DNA of 64,000 nucleotides from Pedobacter jeongneungensis. Its GTDB lineage: Bacteria > Bacteroidota > Bacteroidia > Sphingobacteriales > Sphingobacteriaceae. Under the pieces are notes generated by a model. It was given only the letters and a program-made list of their open reading frames with translations. It was not told the origin of the DNA and did not search any database. The position numbers and the translations under genes were made by a program. Shown in pieces: positions 43,804 through 53,203 of the stretch. Position 1 is the first letter of the stretch. Each line of letters starts with the position of its first letter. Location: NCBI RefSeq assembly GCF_000633455.1, contig NZ_AYMG01000023.1:1-64000 (forward strand), written 5' to 3'.

Positions 43804-46152
43804 TTAAAACCTCCCTGCCAAACTCACACCATAAGTTTTCGGGTTGCCTAAATGGGCGGCTCCAAAATCGTAGGCATAATCGATATAGGTTTTATTGGAT
43901 AGGTTTCGTCCCCAGAAAAACAGATCGTATTTTTTAGCCGAAAAACCAATCTTCGCATTATAAACACTATAACCTTTTTGTTGAATCTGATTACCTAGAT
44001 CATAAAACTGATTTCCGGTAAATAACCATTCTCCACGGGCAATGGCATTTAACTTTGAGGCTTTATCAATCTCGTAACTATACTGCAAGGCAAACATCGA
44101 AGTGGTTTCAGGGGTATAAATCTGTTTATTACCAGCCAAATCAACCGTTGCGCCATTTTTAGAAACATTTAAAGATTTGTAAGAAGCATCTGTATAGCCA
44201 AAGTTATAATCGATACTTAAGCCTTTAAGCGGGCGGGCGGAAAGCTCAAGTTCGACACCTTTACTCACCAATTTACCGGCATTTCGTGTGGTGGTAAGGG
44301 CATCAGGTAAAATCAGGACAGGAATTTGCGCATCGGTTACATTTACATAGAAGGCTGCAATGTTTGCGATTAAACGCTGATCGAAAAAGGTATTTTTTGT
44401 ACCAATTTCGAAGTTATTACTGTATTCCGGTTTATAGGTGTCAAGTGGTTTTGTTGTTGGATCAGAAGCCAGTTGCGTTATTCCACCGGCACGGTAACCG
44501 CGGCTATATGTTGTATAAACATTGTTATTGTTGCTTACGGCATAAGCCAGGCTAAATTTGGGCGAGATGGCATTAAAATTTGCTTTGGCCAAAGTATCAC
44601 CCTGTGTAATGATCGGATCCATTGTCGGAATCAGGTATTCGCCAGAAGCCAGTAATCTTTTATGCTCGTAATCATACCGCAAGCCTGCAGTAGCCGTTAA
44701 ATGTTCTATTATCTGGTAAGAAAACTGTCCGAATGCAGCAAAACCATGGCTTTTCCCCGAATTAATATTTACAGCTGTTGTATTGGGTTCCGCACCATAA
44801 ACGGCTCCATCAGTACCAAAATAGGAACCTTGTTTAACCGGATTTTTCTGATAAAAACCATATAAACCGGCTAGCCATTTAAATTTTGAAGTATTGGAAG
44901 CAGGCGAACTGAATTTAAATTCCTGCGTATATACCTTCACCTTATTCCAGTCTTTACCATAATTATTTACAATAGAAACGATATCGGCGGGTGAGAAATC
45001 ACCATCAATTGGTTGTTTATAATATCTGTAATTGGATTGATAAGCAGTTTGCGAAGTAAAATTAAAATCATCGCCGGCATAGTTCGCTGATAGTGACGCA
45101 TTAAAAAGGTTATCCACCATTTCTGTCGTCGAGTTTTGGGATAGTTGGAATGGATTGGCTAAGGCTTCGTCCACCGAACCGGTTAAAGGAAAAGTTCCGT
45201 TATTTCTGTTTTCGTTATGTTTTACATTTAATGTGAGTGCGAATTTTGATGAAGCCAAAAATTTCAGGTAATAGTTACCCAAAAAGCCATGCAACTTATC
45301 AAATTTTGTGTTATTAAAAGTATTGGTATAAAAGCCATTTTGTTTGTTGTACAATCCGGCAGCACCAAAAAAGAGTTTGTCTTTTATCAGAGCAGTGCGG
45401 ATGCCCAGGCTATAACGTTGCTGACCATAGTTACCCACATCAATTCCGGCAAAACCTGTAGTTGAGTTAGTGGGCTGTTTGGTGATGATGTTGATCACCC
45501 CTCCCATCGCATTGCGGCCATACAAGGTCCCCTGCGGACCGCGAAGCACTTCAATTCTTTCAACATCAAATAAAGAAGAAATGTAGGTATCTAAACCAAA
45601 CTGGTTTACGCCATCAATGTAGGTCGCAATAGCCGGATCGTAGGAGGTAGTACCGATTCCACGTATGGAAGTCACGTTTCTGCCATCGCCAGGATTACTG
45701 CTGTATAAGTTGGGTACTAACGTAGCTAAATCCCTGGTATTCAGAATACGGTAATTGCTGATTTTTGAAGCTGAAAACACACTAACTGCAGCTGGAATGT
45801 TCTGTACATTTTCTTCGGTTTTTTGTGCTGATACAGTTACCTCATCCAATCTGGAATTACTTTCTGCCAATACAATGTCCAGATTTTGATCACCGGAGAT
45901 ATTTTTAATGGCAGTAGCATAACCTATGGCACTAAATTTTAAGGTCAATTTTCCGGCAGGAGCATTTGTGATTTCGAAATCGCCATTAGCATTACTTACC
46001 GCAGATAAATTGGTATTCAATACCTGCACGGTTACGCTGGCAATGGCTTCATTTTTATTATCTTTTATCGTACCTGATATTTTATTTTGCTGTGCATCGG
46101 CTGCAAAGCAGGTTAACAGGAATGCGCCCATTAACAGTAAAATGTTCTTCAT
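43804..46152 (-). CDS. TonB-dependent outer-membrane receptor (non-SusC type)
   Basis: 782 residues. Signal peptide ending CFAADAQ (about 1-21); carboxypeptidase-regulatory-like domain (about 24-105); plug domain with VERIEVLRGPQGTLYGRNAMGGVINIITKQP-type features (around 196-226, quoted as VERIEVLRGPQGTLYG); 22-strand barrel ending in Phe. The plug and the barrel phrase YTTYSRGYRAGG resemble siderophore or vitamin-type receptors rather than SusC. Last gene of the all-minus run and separated from the cytochrome gene by a terminator-like hairpin, so it may have its own promoter. The ligand is unknown; position suggests a product of the PUL or the metal needs of its enzymes. Confidence 0.88.
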   Translation of the reverse strand: MKNILLLMGAFLLTCFAADAQQNKISGTIKDNKNEAIASVTVQVLNTNLSAVSNANGDFEITNAPAGKLTLKFSAIGYATAIKNISGDQNLDIVLAESNSRLDEVTVSAQKTEENVQNIPAAVSVFSASKISNYRILNTRDLATLVPNLYSSNPGDGRNVTSIRGIGTTSYDPAIATYIDGVNQFGLDTYISSLFDVERIEVLRGPQGTLYGRNAMGGVINIITKQPTNSTTGFAGIDVGNYGQQRYSLGIRTALIKDKLFFGAAGLYNKQNGFYTNTFNNTKFDKLHGFLGNYYLKFLASSKFALTLNVKHNENRNNGTFPLTGSVDEALANPFQLSQNSTTEMVDNLFNASLSANYAGDDFNFTSQTAYQSNYRYYKQPIDGDFSPADIVSIVNNYGKDWNKVKVYTQEFKFSSPASNTSKFKWLAGLYGFYQKNPVKQGSYFGTDGAVYGAEPNTTAVNINSGKSHGFAAFGQFSYQIIEHLTATAGLRYDYEHKRLLASGEYLIPTMDPIITQGDTLAKANFNAISPKFSLAYAVSNNNNVYTTYSRGYRAGGITQLASDPTTKPLDTYKPEYSNNFEIGTKNTFFDQRLIANIAAFYVNVTDAQIPVLILPDALTTTRNAGKLVSKGVELELSARPLKGLSIDYNFGYTDASYKSLNVSKNGATVDLAGNKQIYTPETTSMFALQYSYEIDKASKLNAIARGEWLFTGNQFYDLGNQIQQKGYSVYNAKIGFSAKKYDLFFWGRNLSNKTYIDYAYDFGAAHLGNPKTYGVSLAGRF

Positions 46153-46169
46153 CTTTTTCTTGTAAAATT

Positions 46170-46200
46170 AAAAAAACGGCTAGCATTTCTACTAACCGTT
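46170..46200 (-). terminator. Terminator-like hairpin after the cytochrome gene
   Basis: On the minus strand AACGGTTAG...CTAGCCGTT (one bulge) is followed by TTTTTT. It lies between the cytochrome gene and the TonB receptor gene. Confidence 0.6.
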
Positions 46201-46222
46201 CCTAACAACTATACTAACTAAC

Positions 46223-48199
46223 TTATTTGTTTAAAGAATTGATCCAGCCCGCAATTTTTAAAGCTTCTGCTTTGGTCACCTGCGGCATTGGAGGCATTTC
46301 TGTTGAATAACCCGGCCAGTTTTGTGGTTGTGGATTATGGATCAACTGAAATATTTTTTCTGGTGAATATTTACGTTTGGCAATTTCTGCAAACGGTGGC
46401 CCAATCTGTCTTTTGGTCTGGTTGTGGCAGGCCAAACAGGTGTTTTTGGTTAACAAACCTTCCACTTCTTTAAAAGTAGGTGCTTTTGCCATTGTGGTAG
46501 CTGGTTTAGCTTCACTTGCAGCTGCTCCTTTTGCTTCAGGTGCTTTACCTGTAGTTCCTTTTGGCACAGCTGTTTTCTTTGCAGGAGCAGCTGGTGCTTC
46601 TGCCGAGTTTTTGGTGCTCACCTCATTGGCAGAAAGTTTATTTCCATCAGGAATCTGGTTCAACGTGTAATAAGCTACCGGGTGAACCAAAGAATAAAAA
46701 CCATCCTGCGACCTCAAACCATCTAATGTTAAGGTATGAATGTAATACTGACGAAGGTTTTTCACAATAATCCTTGCTTTTAATCCATCGGCCGAAACTT
46801 TAACACCAGCGATTTTTAATTTCTCGGTATTTACAGGAGGTGAACCATAAACCGGATGATATTTATAAATGAAGCTTTCTGCATTGTAAGATGCCAGGTC
46901 TTCTGCAGATTTACGGTCAACAGGCATGGTAAATTCTATTTCGAAACCATCAGGCATTGCCCTTACAGCTTTCATTTCGAAAGGGGTTTTGTTATTGTAC
47001 ACCAATCTTTCCAAACCTTCGTTGGCATCACCCGCCGATCCCCAACCACGATTGGTTTCGCCCACAAATAATGATCCATCGGTACCCCACTCTAATCTTA
47101 ACACACCAGAACGGAAACCTTTACGGAAAAGGAAGGCAGCACCCTGCTCTTCACCTTTTATAGTCTCCATAAAAATCCTCGAGATGATACTCATCCCCTG
47201 GTCGCCAACTAAAATCTGTCCTGCAAAAGGGCCGAATGTATTGGCAGGAATTTTAACAGGTTCTGCAGATGAGATACCCAAAATACCATAAGGCAACCAA
47301 ACTGAAGGTAAACGCAGTTCAGGAAATACTTTTTTCATTTCGAACAAGGTTTTGAAGGTCTCATTTACCCTGTTTTCTGGTTTAATGTATCTGCCCTGTT
47401 CGTTTTTAATACGGCGTTCGTCCATTTGAGAATAGAAGAAATCGGATTGTAGTTTAACAGGAGAGTTAGGCAGATTAGTCCACCTTAAACTTGCAGGATG
47501 GCCCATAAAATCGCCTTTGTTTACTTTCCACAAACCACCTGATCCTACCCAGTCGCCCTGGTTTTCGGTATAATAAAACTGACCATCGATGCTACCGATC
47601 CCGGCAGGAGAACGGAAACCCGCAGCATAAGGACTCATTTTACCATCTTCGGTAATGTTCATCGCCCAACCACGCATCGGAACACGACTTTCGGCACGCC
47701 ACCATTCTTCATCACCAAAGGCAACGTTTGCGGTAACCATAAAGGTACCATCAGGCATTAATTTAGGTCCGAAGCTATATTCGTGATAATGCCCGCTTAA
47801 AGGCCATGCGTAAATGGTTTCGTATACATCGGCTTTGCCATCCTGATCTTTATCAACCAGTTTAGTCAATTCGCCACGTTGCGCCACGTACAATGCACCA
47901 TTTTTATAGGCAATACCTAAAATTTCGTGCAGTCCATAGGCAAATCTGCGCCAGTAAGGTTTGGCACTGGTAGGGTTTTCTACAATAAACACTTCTCCCC
48001 TACGGGTAGAAATGGCTAAATCGCCATTTGGCATGGTAATCAAACCACCAACTTCTAAAATCGGTCCTTCGGGTACGCGTACTTTATTTATTTTGAAAAA
48101 ATCTTCTTCTTTCGGGGTTTCCTGAGCAAAAACTGCGGAAAAGCTAAAACTTAATGCCAGTATTGCTAATTTTTTGAATGCATTTCTCATTGTCATCAC
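46223..48199 (-). CDS. Secreted beta-propeller (sugar dehydrogenase-like) protein with a C-terminal cytochrome c domain
   Basis: 658 residues. Signal peptide ending SAVFAQ (about 1-25); a six-bladed-propeller region (about 35-400) resembling PQQ-dependent sugar dehydrogenases and the large propeller-cytochrome proteins of Bacteroidetes and Planctomycetes; a beta domain; an Ala/Lys/Pro-rich linker (about 540-575); and a cytochrome c domain with CLACH (about 588-592) and a likely Met ligand in STEMPPMP. It probably oxidises a sugar or passes electrons in the periplasm; PQQ use is not shown. The DUF1080 gene ends two bases before it, so they are co-transcribed. Confidence 0.8.
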   Translation of the reverse strand: MMTMRNAFKKLAILALSFSFSAVFAQETPKEEDFFKINKVRVPEGPILEVGGLITMPNGDLAISTRRGEVFIVENPTSAKPYWRRFAYGLHEILGIAYKNGALYVAQRGELTKLVDKDQDGKADVYETIYAWPLSGHYHEYSFGPKLMPDGTFMVTANVAFGDEEWWRAESRVPMRGWAMNITEDGKMSPYAAGFRSPAGIGSIDGQFYYTENQGDWVGSGGLWKVNKGDFMGHPASLRWTNLPNSPVKLQSDFFYSQMDERRIKNEQGRYIKPENRVNETFKTLFEMKKVFPELRLPSVWLPYGILGISSAEPVKIPANTFGPFAGQILVGDQGMSIISRIFMETIKGEEQGAAFLFRKGFRSGVLRLEWGTDGSLFVGETNRGWGSAGDANEGLERLVYNNKTPFEMKAVRAMPDGFEIEFTMPVDRKSAEDLASYNAESFIYKYHPVYGSPPVNTEKLKIAGVKVSADGLKARIIVKNLRQYYIHTLTLDGLRSQDGFYSLVHPVAYYTLNQIPDGNKLSANEVSTKNSAEAPAAPAKKTAVPKGTTGKAPEAKGAAASEAKPATTMAKAPTFKEVEGLLTKNTCLACHNQTKRQIGPPFAEIAKRKYSPEKIFQLIHNPQPQNWPGYSTEMPPMPQVTKAEALKIAGWINSLNK

Positions 48200-48201
48200 A
48201 A

Positions 48202-49611
48202 TTAAAACAAAATGGTATAATTTAACTTACTTCCAATGGCTGCAATTATTTCCCATTTGCCATCAATATTTCTAATAATCGGTTTTGCGGTGCCTTCACC
48301 AAGCTGTATGTAATACGCTTTATCATCAATTAAATACAAACCTTTGCCAGCTTCTTCAATGTTTGAAGCAGTTGCCAATAAGAAATACAGGTCTTTTGAT
48401 GTTTTATCAACCGAAATTTCGCGGCTTAAACCCTGTCCGTTTTCCATTACCTTAACCGCATCGGTAACATTTGTTCCGTTAATGATGTATTTAAACTCCG
48501 GACGATCCTGTTTATCCATTACGTAACCCTTGGTTCTGAAGCCGGTACCTGTTGTATCGGCAATCCAGACAGCCTTATCATTTGCCAGTTTTGAAATCGC
48601 TAAAACCGGTTTTTTGGTAAAGCGGGTAATGCTGCCCAATGGACGTGAAGTTCCGTTACCGCGGCCATCCCACATTGGCGTAGCATCGATGAAATCGCCG
48701 TGCCAGCCCTGTAATAAGGTTCCGTTTTCGAGATCGTAGCTGTAAGCTGTTTTTTCTGGTCCGCCTACCGAAATGGCATGTACCGAACGTACGCCCGGAA
48801 CCACATCAACAAAACTTCTGATCATGTTGTTGCTTGCTGCTTCGATATAAATCGGATCGGCACCTCCCCTTTGGTCTGACTTAGGGATATCTGATAATTC
48901 GGTGATGGAGATATTTTTAAAAGCCACTGAACCATGGTCGCCCTGTAAACGTAAAGGGCCTTTTGCTTTTTCGGCTCCGGCAGCACCTCTTGTTGCGCCA
49001 AAAAGTTCAACATTTTCATGGATCAATACACCGTTTAGTTCTATGCTGATGATTTTTGCATTTTGAGTTTTTGTTCCGGAGGCATCAAATTTTGGCGCCT
49101 GGAAGATAATTTTGATATGTTGCCATAAACCAGGTGCTTTACTTGCATTCTGACGGGGAGCAACACCACCAAAACCTTTTTCGGCTTCGGGTTTGCTGTC
49201 GTCCCAGCGTTGGTAGATCCCGCCATTATTTGATGAACTGGCGTTTTTTAATCCCCAGGCGTCATCAATCTGGATTTCGTAATTTCCCTGAAGGTAAATA
49301 CCAGAATTGGTTCCTTTTGCGGTTAAATAATCTAACTCTACGGCTACATCGCCATATTCGTTTGCGGTGTATAAATCAGATCCTGCTTTTTTCGCGGTAG
49401 ATTGATTGACTAAAATACCTTCGCCTTTGGTTGTTTTTAAAACATTTCCGGCATTAAGATCTGCCAGAACATTTTGAGCAAGCGACCATGAATTTGAAGG
49501 ATTTTTAAAGGCAGAAAGATCTTTGAGATCGATACGCTGACCAAATGCCAGCAGGGTTCCGCATAGCCAGATGATGGCTGTAAACCCCGTCTTAGAGACG
49601 TTGATGTTCAT
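48202..49611 (-). CDS. DUF1080 (3-keto-disaccharide hydrolase family) secreted protein
   Basis: 469 residues with a signal peptide ending LLAFGQ (about 1-24). The DUF1080 jelly-roll domain (about 30-235) is recognisable by DVAVELDYLTAKGTNSGIYLQG and YEIQIDDAWG. The second half (about 250-469), with GTLLQGWHGDFIDATPMWDGRG, resembles the domain that accompanies propeller-cytochrome proteins. DUF1080 members include enzymes acting on 3-keto-glycosides, made by oxidising a sugar at C3. Here it sits two bases upstream of an electron-transfer propeller protein, which suits an oxidise-then-cleave pair; this is inference. Confidence 0.78.
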   Translation of the reverse strand: MNINVSKTGFTAIIWLCGTLLAFGQRIDLKDLSAFKNPSNSWSLAQNVLADLNAGNVLKTTKGEGILVNQSTAKKAGSDLYTANEYGDVAVELDYLTAKGTNSGIYLQGNYEIQIDDAWGLKNASSSNNGGIYQRWDDSKPEAEKGFGGVAPRQNASKAPGLWQHIKIIFQAPKFDASGTKTQNAKIISIELNGVLIHENVELFGATRGAAGAEKAKGPLRLQGDHGSVAFKNISITELSDIPKSDQRGGADPIYIEAASNNMIRSFVDVVPGVRSVHAISVGGPEKTAYSYDLENGTLLQGWHGDFIDATPMWDGRGNGTSRPLGSITRFTKKPVLAISKLANDKAVWIADTTGTGFRTKGYVMDKQDRPEFKYIINGTNVTDAVKVMENGQGLSREISVDKTSKDLYFLLATASNIEEAGKGLYLIDDKAYYIQLGEGTAKPIIRNIDGKWEIIAAIGSKLNYTILF

Positions 49612-49700
49612 ATATTTGGTTTGTTAGTTTAATCCTTTTTGGGACTAAGGTTTCCTTAAATATTAGGCTGTATCAATAAGCTTAGTTGCTCTAGAAACTT

Positions 49701-49769
49701 GTCACATTGAGCCTGTCGAAATGCCTTACATAATTTTATGATAGGTCCTTCGACAAGCTCAGGATGACA
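49701..49769. repeat. Palindromic intergenic element, family R2 variant
   Basis: GTCACATTGAGCCTGTCGAA on the left and TTCGACAAGCTCAGGATGAC on the right form long outer arms with a mismatch or two. It lies between the GH92 and DUF1080 genes and may limit read-through. Confidence 0.7.
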
Positions 49770-49806
49770 ATTATCTATTTTATGATATACCCTCTTTATT
49801 GTTTTT

Positions 49807-52095
49807 CTATTTTTCTGTTGATAACGAATAAGGGAAATCAGCTGGATTTGAACCCCTTGTTTTATTTGGCGTTGCCGACATGTTAAAGTTTAACACCGCA
49901 CCTTTTTGCAAACCGCTGTGGCTGATCCAGTTTTTAGAATAAGGTTTACCGTTCATCTGCAAGGTTTGCACGTAACGGTTGTTATCGCTGTTTGCCGGTG
50001 CATTGATCACTACAGTTTTACCGTTTTCTAAAGTAATGGTTACTTTTTTAAATAATGGCGCACCTAAAACATACTGATCAACTGCTGGAGTTACCGGATA
50101 GAAACCCATTGCCGAGAAAACATACCAGGCAGAAGTTTGGCCGTTATCTTCATCACCACAATAACCATCTGGCGTAGCTTTATACATCCTGTTCATGGTT
50201 TCGCGCACCCAATATTGCGTTTTGTAAGGCGCACCACCGTAGTTGTACAGGTAAATCATGTGTTGGATAGGCTGGTTACCATGTGCATACTGGCCCATAT
50301 TGGCGATCTGCATTTCACGGATTTCGTGGATTACACCACCATAAGCACTTTCATCAAATACCGGAGGCATAGAGAAAACTGAATCGAGTTTGGTTACAAA
50401 TTTATCGTGACCGCCCATTAATTTAGCTAAACCATCAACATCCTGGAAAACCGACCAGGTATAGTGCCAGCTGTTACCTTCGGTAAAGGCACCACCCCAT
50501 TTAAATGGACTGAACGGGCTTTGGAAAGTTCCATCCTGGTTTTTACCACGCATTAAGCCAGAAGCCGGATCGAAAAGATTTTTATAATTCATGGCTCTTT
50601 TCTTATAGATATCGATTTCTGATGCAGGTTTACCTAAAGCCCTGCCCAATTGGTAGATGGTAAAGTCATCATAAGAATATTCTAAAGTTTTAGCAGCATT
50701 TTCGTTCTTTTTCACATCGAAAGGCACATAACCCAATTCGTTGTAATATTTAACCCCGTCGCGGCCAACAGCTTCCATAGGACCTTCGTTGTTGGCCCCA
50801 TGTTTTAAAGCAGACCATAAAGTTTCGATATCGTAACCGCGCATGCCTTTAATGTAGGCATCAGAAACTACCGAAGCAGAGTTATTACCCACCATAATGT
50901 TGGCATAACCCGGGCTGCTCCACTCTGGCAACCAACCACCTTCTTTGTAGTCGTTGATTAAACCCTGTTGCATTTCTTTATTGATAGAAGGATAAACCAG
51001 GTTTAAGAAAGGATATAATGCCCTGAAAGTATCCCAAAAACCAGTACCAGCGAACATATAACCTGGTAAAACCTGACCGTTATACGGACTCCAGTGTACA
51101 ATCTGGTTCTGTGCATCAACTTCGTACAATTTGTTCGGGAAGAACAACGTACGGTACATGGCCGAGTAAAAAGTACGGGCCTGATCGATGGTACCCCCTT
51201 CAACAGAAATTTTGCTTAACGTTTTGTTCCAGATTGCCCTGCCTTTTGATTTAGTAGCATCGAAACCATCATTAGCCAATTCTCTTTTTAAGTTTAAATC
51301 AGCCTGTTCGAAGCTTATAAAAGATGAAGCAACTTTAGCAATTACCTGCTCACCCTTTTGTGTAGCGAAACCAATAACAGCGCCTGCGTGATCGACAGTT
51401 AATTCTAAATCTTTATCATTCAATTTTTTATCATCCCAGGTTTTAGCCAGTTTGAAATCTTTATTGAAATAGATTACAAAATAGTTTTTGAAATTTTTAG
51501 GCAGCGGACCACGGGCATATTTAGTGGTATAACCAATGATTTTTCTTTCTGCCGGAATGATTTTAATGTACGATCCCTTGTTCTGGGCATCTACAACTAC
51601 ATAAGAACTATCGGTTTTAGGAAAAGTAAACCTGAACTGTGCAGCTCTTTCTGTTGGGGTAATTTCGGTGGTTACATCAGCATCTGCTAAATAAACGCTA
51701 TAATAGTATGGTTTTGAAACCTCTGCTTTGTGGCTGAACCAACTGGCACGGTCGTCATCTGTAAATTTTAATTTTCCGGTAACAGGCATGATGGAAAAAG
51801 CACCGTAATCGTTCATCCATGGTGATGGCTGGTGGGTTTGTTTAAAACCGCGGATTTTATCGGCGTCGTAAGTATATGCCCATCCATCGCCACTTTTACC
51901 GGTCTGTGGGGTCCACATGTTCATTCCCCATGGCAAGCCAATTGCCGGATAGGTATTTCCGTTAGATAATGACGGTTTGGATGCCGTTCCCATTAAAGGA
52001 TTTATCCAGTCTACCGGATCTGTAACTTTGCCTATGGTTTGAGCGAAGCTGGTTGTTGCTGCAAAACCCAATAAGGCTATAAATAATCGTTTCAT
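49807..52095 (-). CDS. GH92 family glycoside hydrolase, exo-alpha-mannosidase
   Basis: 762 residues. Signal peptide ending TTSFAQ (about 1-19), an N-terminal beta-sandwich (about 25-290) and a C-terminal (alpha/alpha)6 barrel. Family markers: the WDTFRALYPF segment near 345, a Glu in FTEGNSWHYTW near 538 (general acid in the family) and the Asp-rich GDEDNGQTSAWYVFSAMGFYPV segment near 645 (general base and Ca2+ region). GH92 enzymes remove terminal alpha-mannose from N-glycans or yeast mannan by inversion. It follows a basic-secretory-protein gene by 39 bp in one operon. Here the usual GNDD is GDED. Linkage specificity is not readable. Confidence 0.92.
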   Translation of the reverse strand: MKRLFIALLGFAATTSFAQTIGKVTDPVDWINPLMGTASKPSLSNGNTYPAIGLPWGMNMWTPQTGKSGDGWAYTYDADKIRGFKQTHQPSPWMNDYGAFSIMPVTGKLKFTDDDRASWFSHKAEVSKPYYYSVYLADADVTTEITPTERAAQFRFTFPKTDSSYVVVDAQNKGSYIKIIPAERKIIGYTTKYARGPLPKNFKNYFVIYFNKDFKLAKTWDDKKLNDKDLELTVDHAGAVIGFATQKGEQVIAKVASSFISFEQADLNLKRELANDGFDATKSKGRAIWNKTLSKISVEGGTIDQARTFYSAMYRTLFFPNKLYEVDAQNQIVHWSPYNGQVLPGYMFAGTGFWDTFRALYPFLNLVYPSINKEMQQGLINDYKEGGWLPEWSSPGYANIMVGNNSASVVSDAYIKGMRGYDIETLWSALKHGANNEGPMEAVGRDGVKYYNELGYVPFDVKKNENAAKTLEYSYDDFTIYQLGRALGKPASEIDIYKKRAMNYKNLFDPASGLMRGKNQDGTFQSPFSPFKWGGAFTEGNSWHYTWSVFQDVDGLAKLMGGHDKFVTKLDSVFSMPPVFDESAYGGVIHEIREMQIANMGQYAHGNQPIQHMIYLYNYGGAPYKTQYWVRETMNRMYKATPDGYCGDEDNGQTSAWYVFSAMGFYPVTPAVDQYVLGAPLFKKVTITLENGKTVVINAPANSDNNRYVQTLQMNGKPYSKNWISHSGLQKGAVLNFNMSATPNKTRGSNPADFPYSLSTEK

Positions 52096-52134
52096 TTGTT
52101 GTGTTTGTGTTTTTTTATATGCGTGTAATTATTT

Positions 52135-52806
52135 TTAAACTTGCGAATTTTTAACGTAATCTGCCCAAAGTGCATCTAAATCTTTACCTGTTAATTTTGT
52201 CCAGATTTCTTTAGAATAGGTATGATCTCTTAAAGAAGCATCAACCGCTTTAATAGTACCTGGTTTTGCACTTTTTTCGATCCACGCAAAAAATGCAGCG
52301 GTAATGCGGTAGCTGTTTTTATAAGAATGATCTGGTTTTAAAGCAGGTAAAGACCATTTAGCACCTGCATTATCTACGCCGAATTTATAACGGGCATAAT
52401 CGGCAATACCTTCGGTTAACCAACCCGGGCCAACACTACGACCATAATCCTGTACAATATGCATCACTTCGTGGGTAACTACATCAATATCCTCAGGATG
52501 TTTAACCATCCATATCGAACTGAAGGTTACTTTACCATCGGCAGTTGCAGCCACTCCTTTGTAAGCTGTATCCACAAAAAACTTCACTTCTTTAATGGTA
52601 GATGGATTGTATTCTTTTGCCAGTTTGGGATAAACCTCGAAAAATGTTTTGATTAAACGTTTTTTCAATTGCGGATCCAATGCCGCAAAATTGCTTTCGA
52701 ACGATAAAGTGTAACCGCTCTTTTTAGTGATTTCCTGCGCTTTTAACTGCAATGAAAAAGCAGAAACAAGCATTAAGAAAACGGAAAGAATTGATATTTT
52801 TTTCAT
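52135..52806 (-). CDS. Basic secretory protein family metallopeptidase
   Basis: 223 residues with a signal peptide ending LQLKAQ (about 1-24). The basic secretory protein (BSP, PR-17-like) domain fills the rest: KTFFEVYPKLAKEYNP (about 53-68), zinc motif THEVMHIVQDYG with H112, E113, H116, and the TEGIADYARYKFG segment (about 131-143) carrying the further acidic residue. BSPs are putative zincin peptidases first known from plant defence. First gene of the BSP-GH92 operon. A TAAAACGTTTTA palindrome lies 62 bp upstream of the start, suggesting repression together with the rest of the PUL. Confidence 0.88.
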   Translation of the reverse strand: MKKISILSVFLMLVSAFSLQLKAQEITKKSGYTLSFESNFAALDPQLKKRLIKTFFEVYPKLAKEYNPSTIKEVKFFVDTAYKGVAATADGKVTFSSIWMVKHPEDIDVVTHEVMHIVQDYGRSVGPGWLTEGIADYARYKFGVDNAGAKWSLPALKPDHSYKNSYRITAAFFAWIEKSAKPGTIKAVDASLRDHTYSKEIWTKLTGKDLDALWADYVKNSQV

Positions 52807-52867
52807 TGATATGGGAAATTATTTTTTTTGGTTAGCCTGTTTGATTCTGCAAATTAAATATTTTATG

Positions 52868-52879
52868 TAAAACGTTTTA
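52868..52879. promoter_or_regulatory. Palindrome TAAAACGTTTTA upstream of the BSP-GH92 operon
   Basis: The same perfect 12-mer is the core of the sites at 61448-61467 and 61551-61562. It sits about 10 bp upstream of a weak -7-like box, where a bound LacI-type repressor would block RNA polymerase. Confidence 0.55.
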
Positions 52880-52941
52880 GTAAATGATCAAAAATTTTAC
52901 TTTAGTGATGAATATTTTTACAAAACAGGCTTAAAAGGTAC

Positions 52942-53036
52942 CGTCATTTCGAGCAAAGTGCAACGGAGCCGAGAAATCTATCTCGAGGTAGATCTCTCTC
53001 CCGAATATTCGGGACTGCGCTTCAGTCGAGATGACG
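52942..53036. repeat. Palindromic intergenic element, family R3
   Basis: CGTCATTTCGAGC...GAGATGACG, with an inner CTCGAGGTAGATCTCTC and a local CCCGAATATTCGGG hairpin. Second full copy of the element at 35971-36056. Confidence 0.75.
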
Positions 53037-53118
53037 ACGATTGAAGAAAGTCTAAACCAAGACAGTGCAACCATAGACCCTGAGATGAATTCAGGGTGAC
53101 GGACACGCCGCAAAAAGT

Positions 53119-53191
53119 TGTCATCCTGAGCGGAGTCGAAGGATCTCCATTCCACTTCGTTTCATCCGATAGCTATCGGATCGAGATGACG
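53119..53191. repeat. Palindromic intergenic element, family R2
   Basis: TGTCATCCTGAGCGGAGTCG...GATCGAGATGACG, with a local CCGATAGCTATCGG hairpin near its right end. Confidence 0.7.
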
Positions 53192-53203
53192 GCCCTTAGG
53201 TAA

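Larger units (their letters stand above)
52807..53203. other. Intergenic stretch with operator, R3 and R2 elements
   Basis: 397 bp between the two BSP genes. Reading towards higher coordinates: a -7-like TTAATTTG on the minus strand (52850-52857), the palindrome at 52868-52879, an R3 element, a short CCCTGAGATGAATTCAGGG hairpin near 53078-53098 and an R2 element. Confidence 0.6.
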
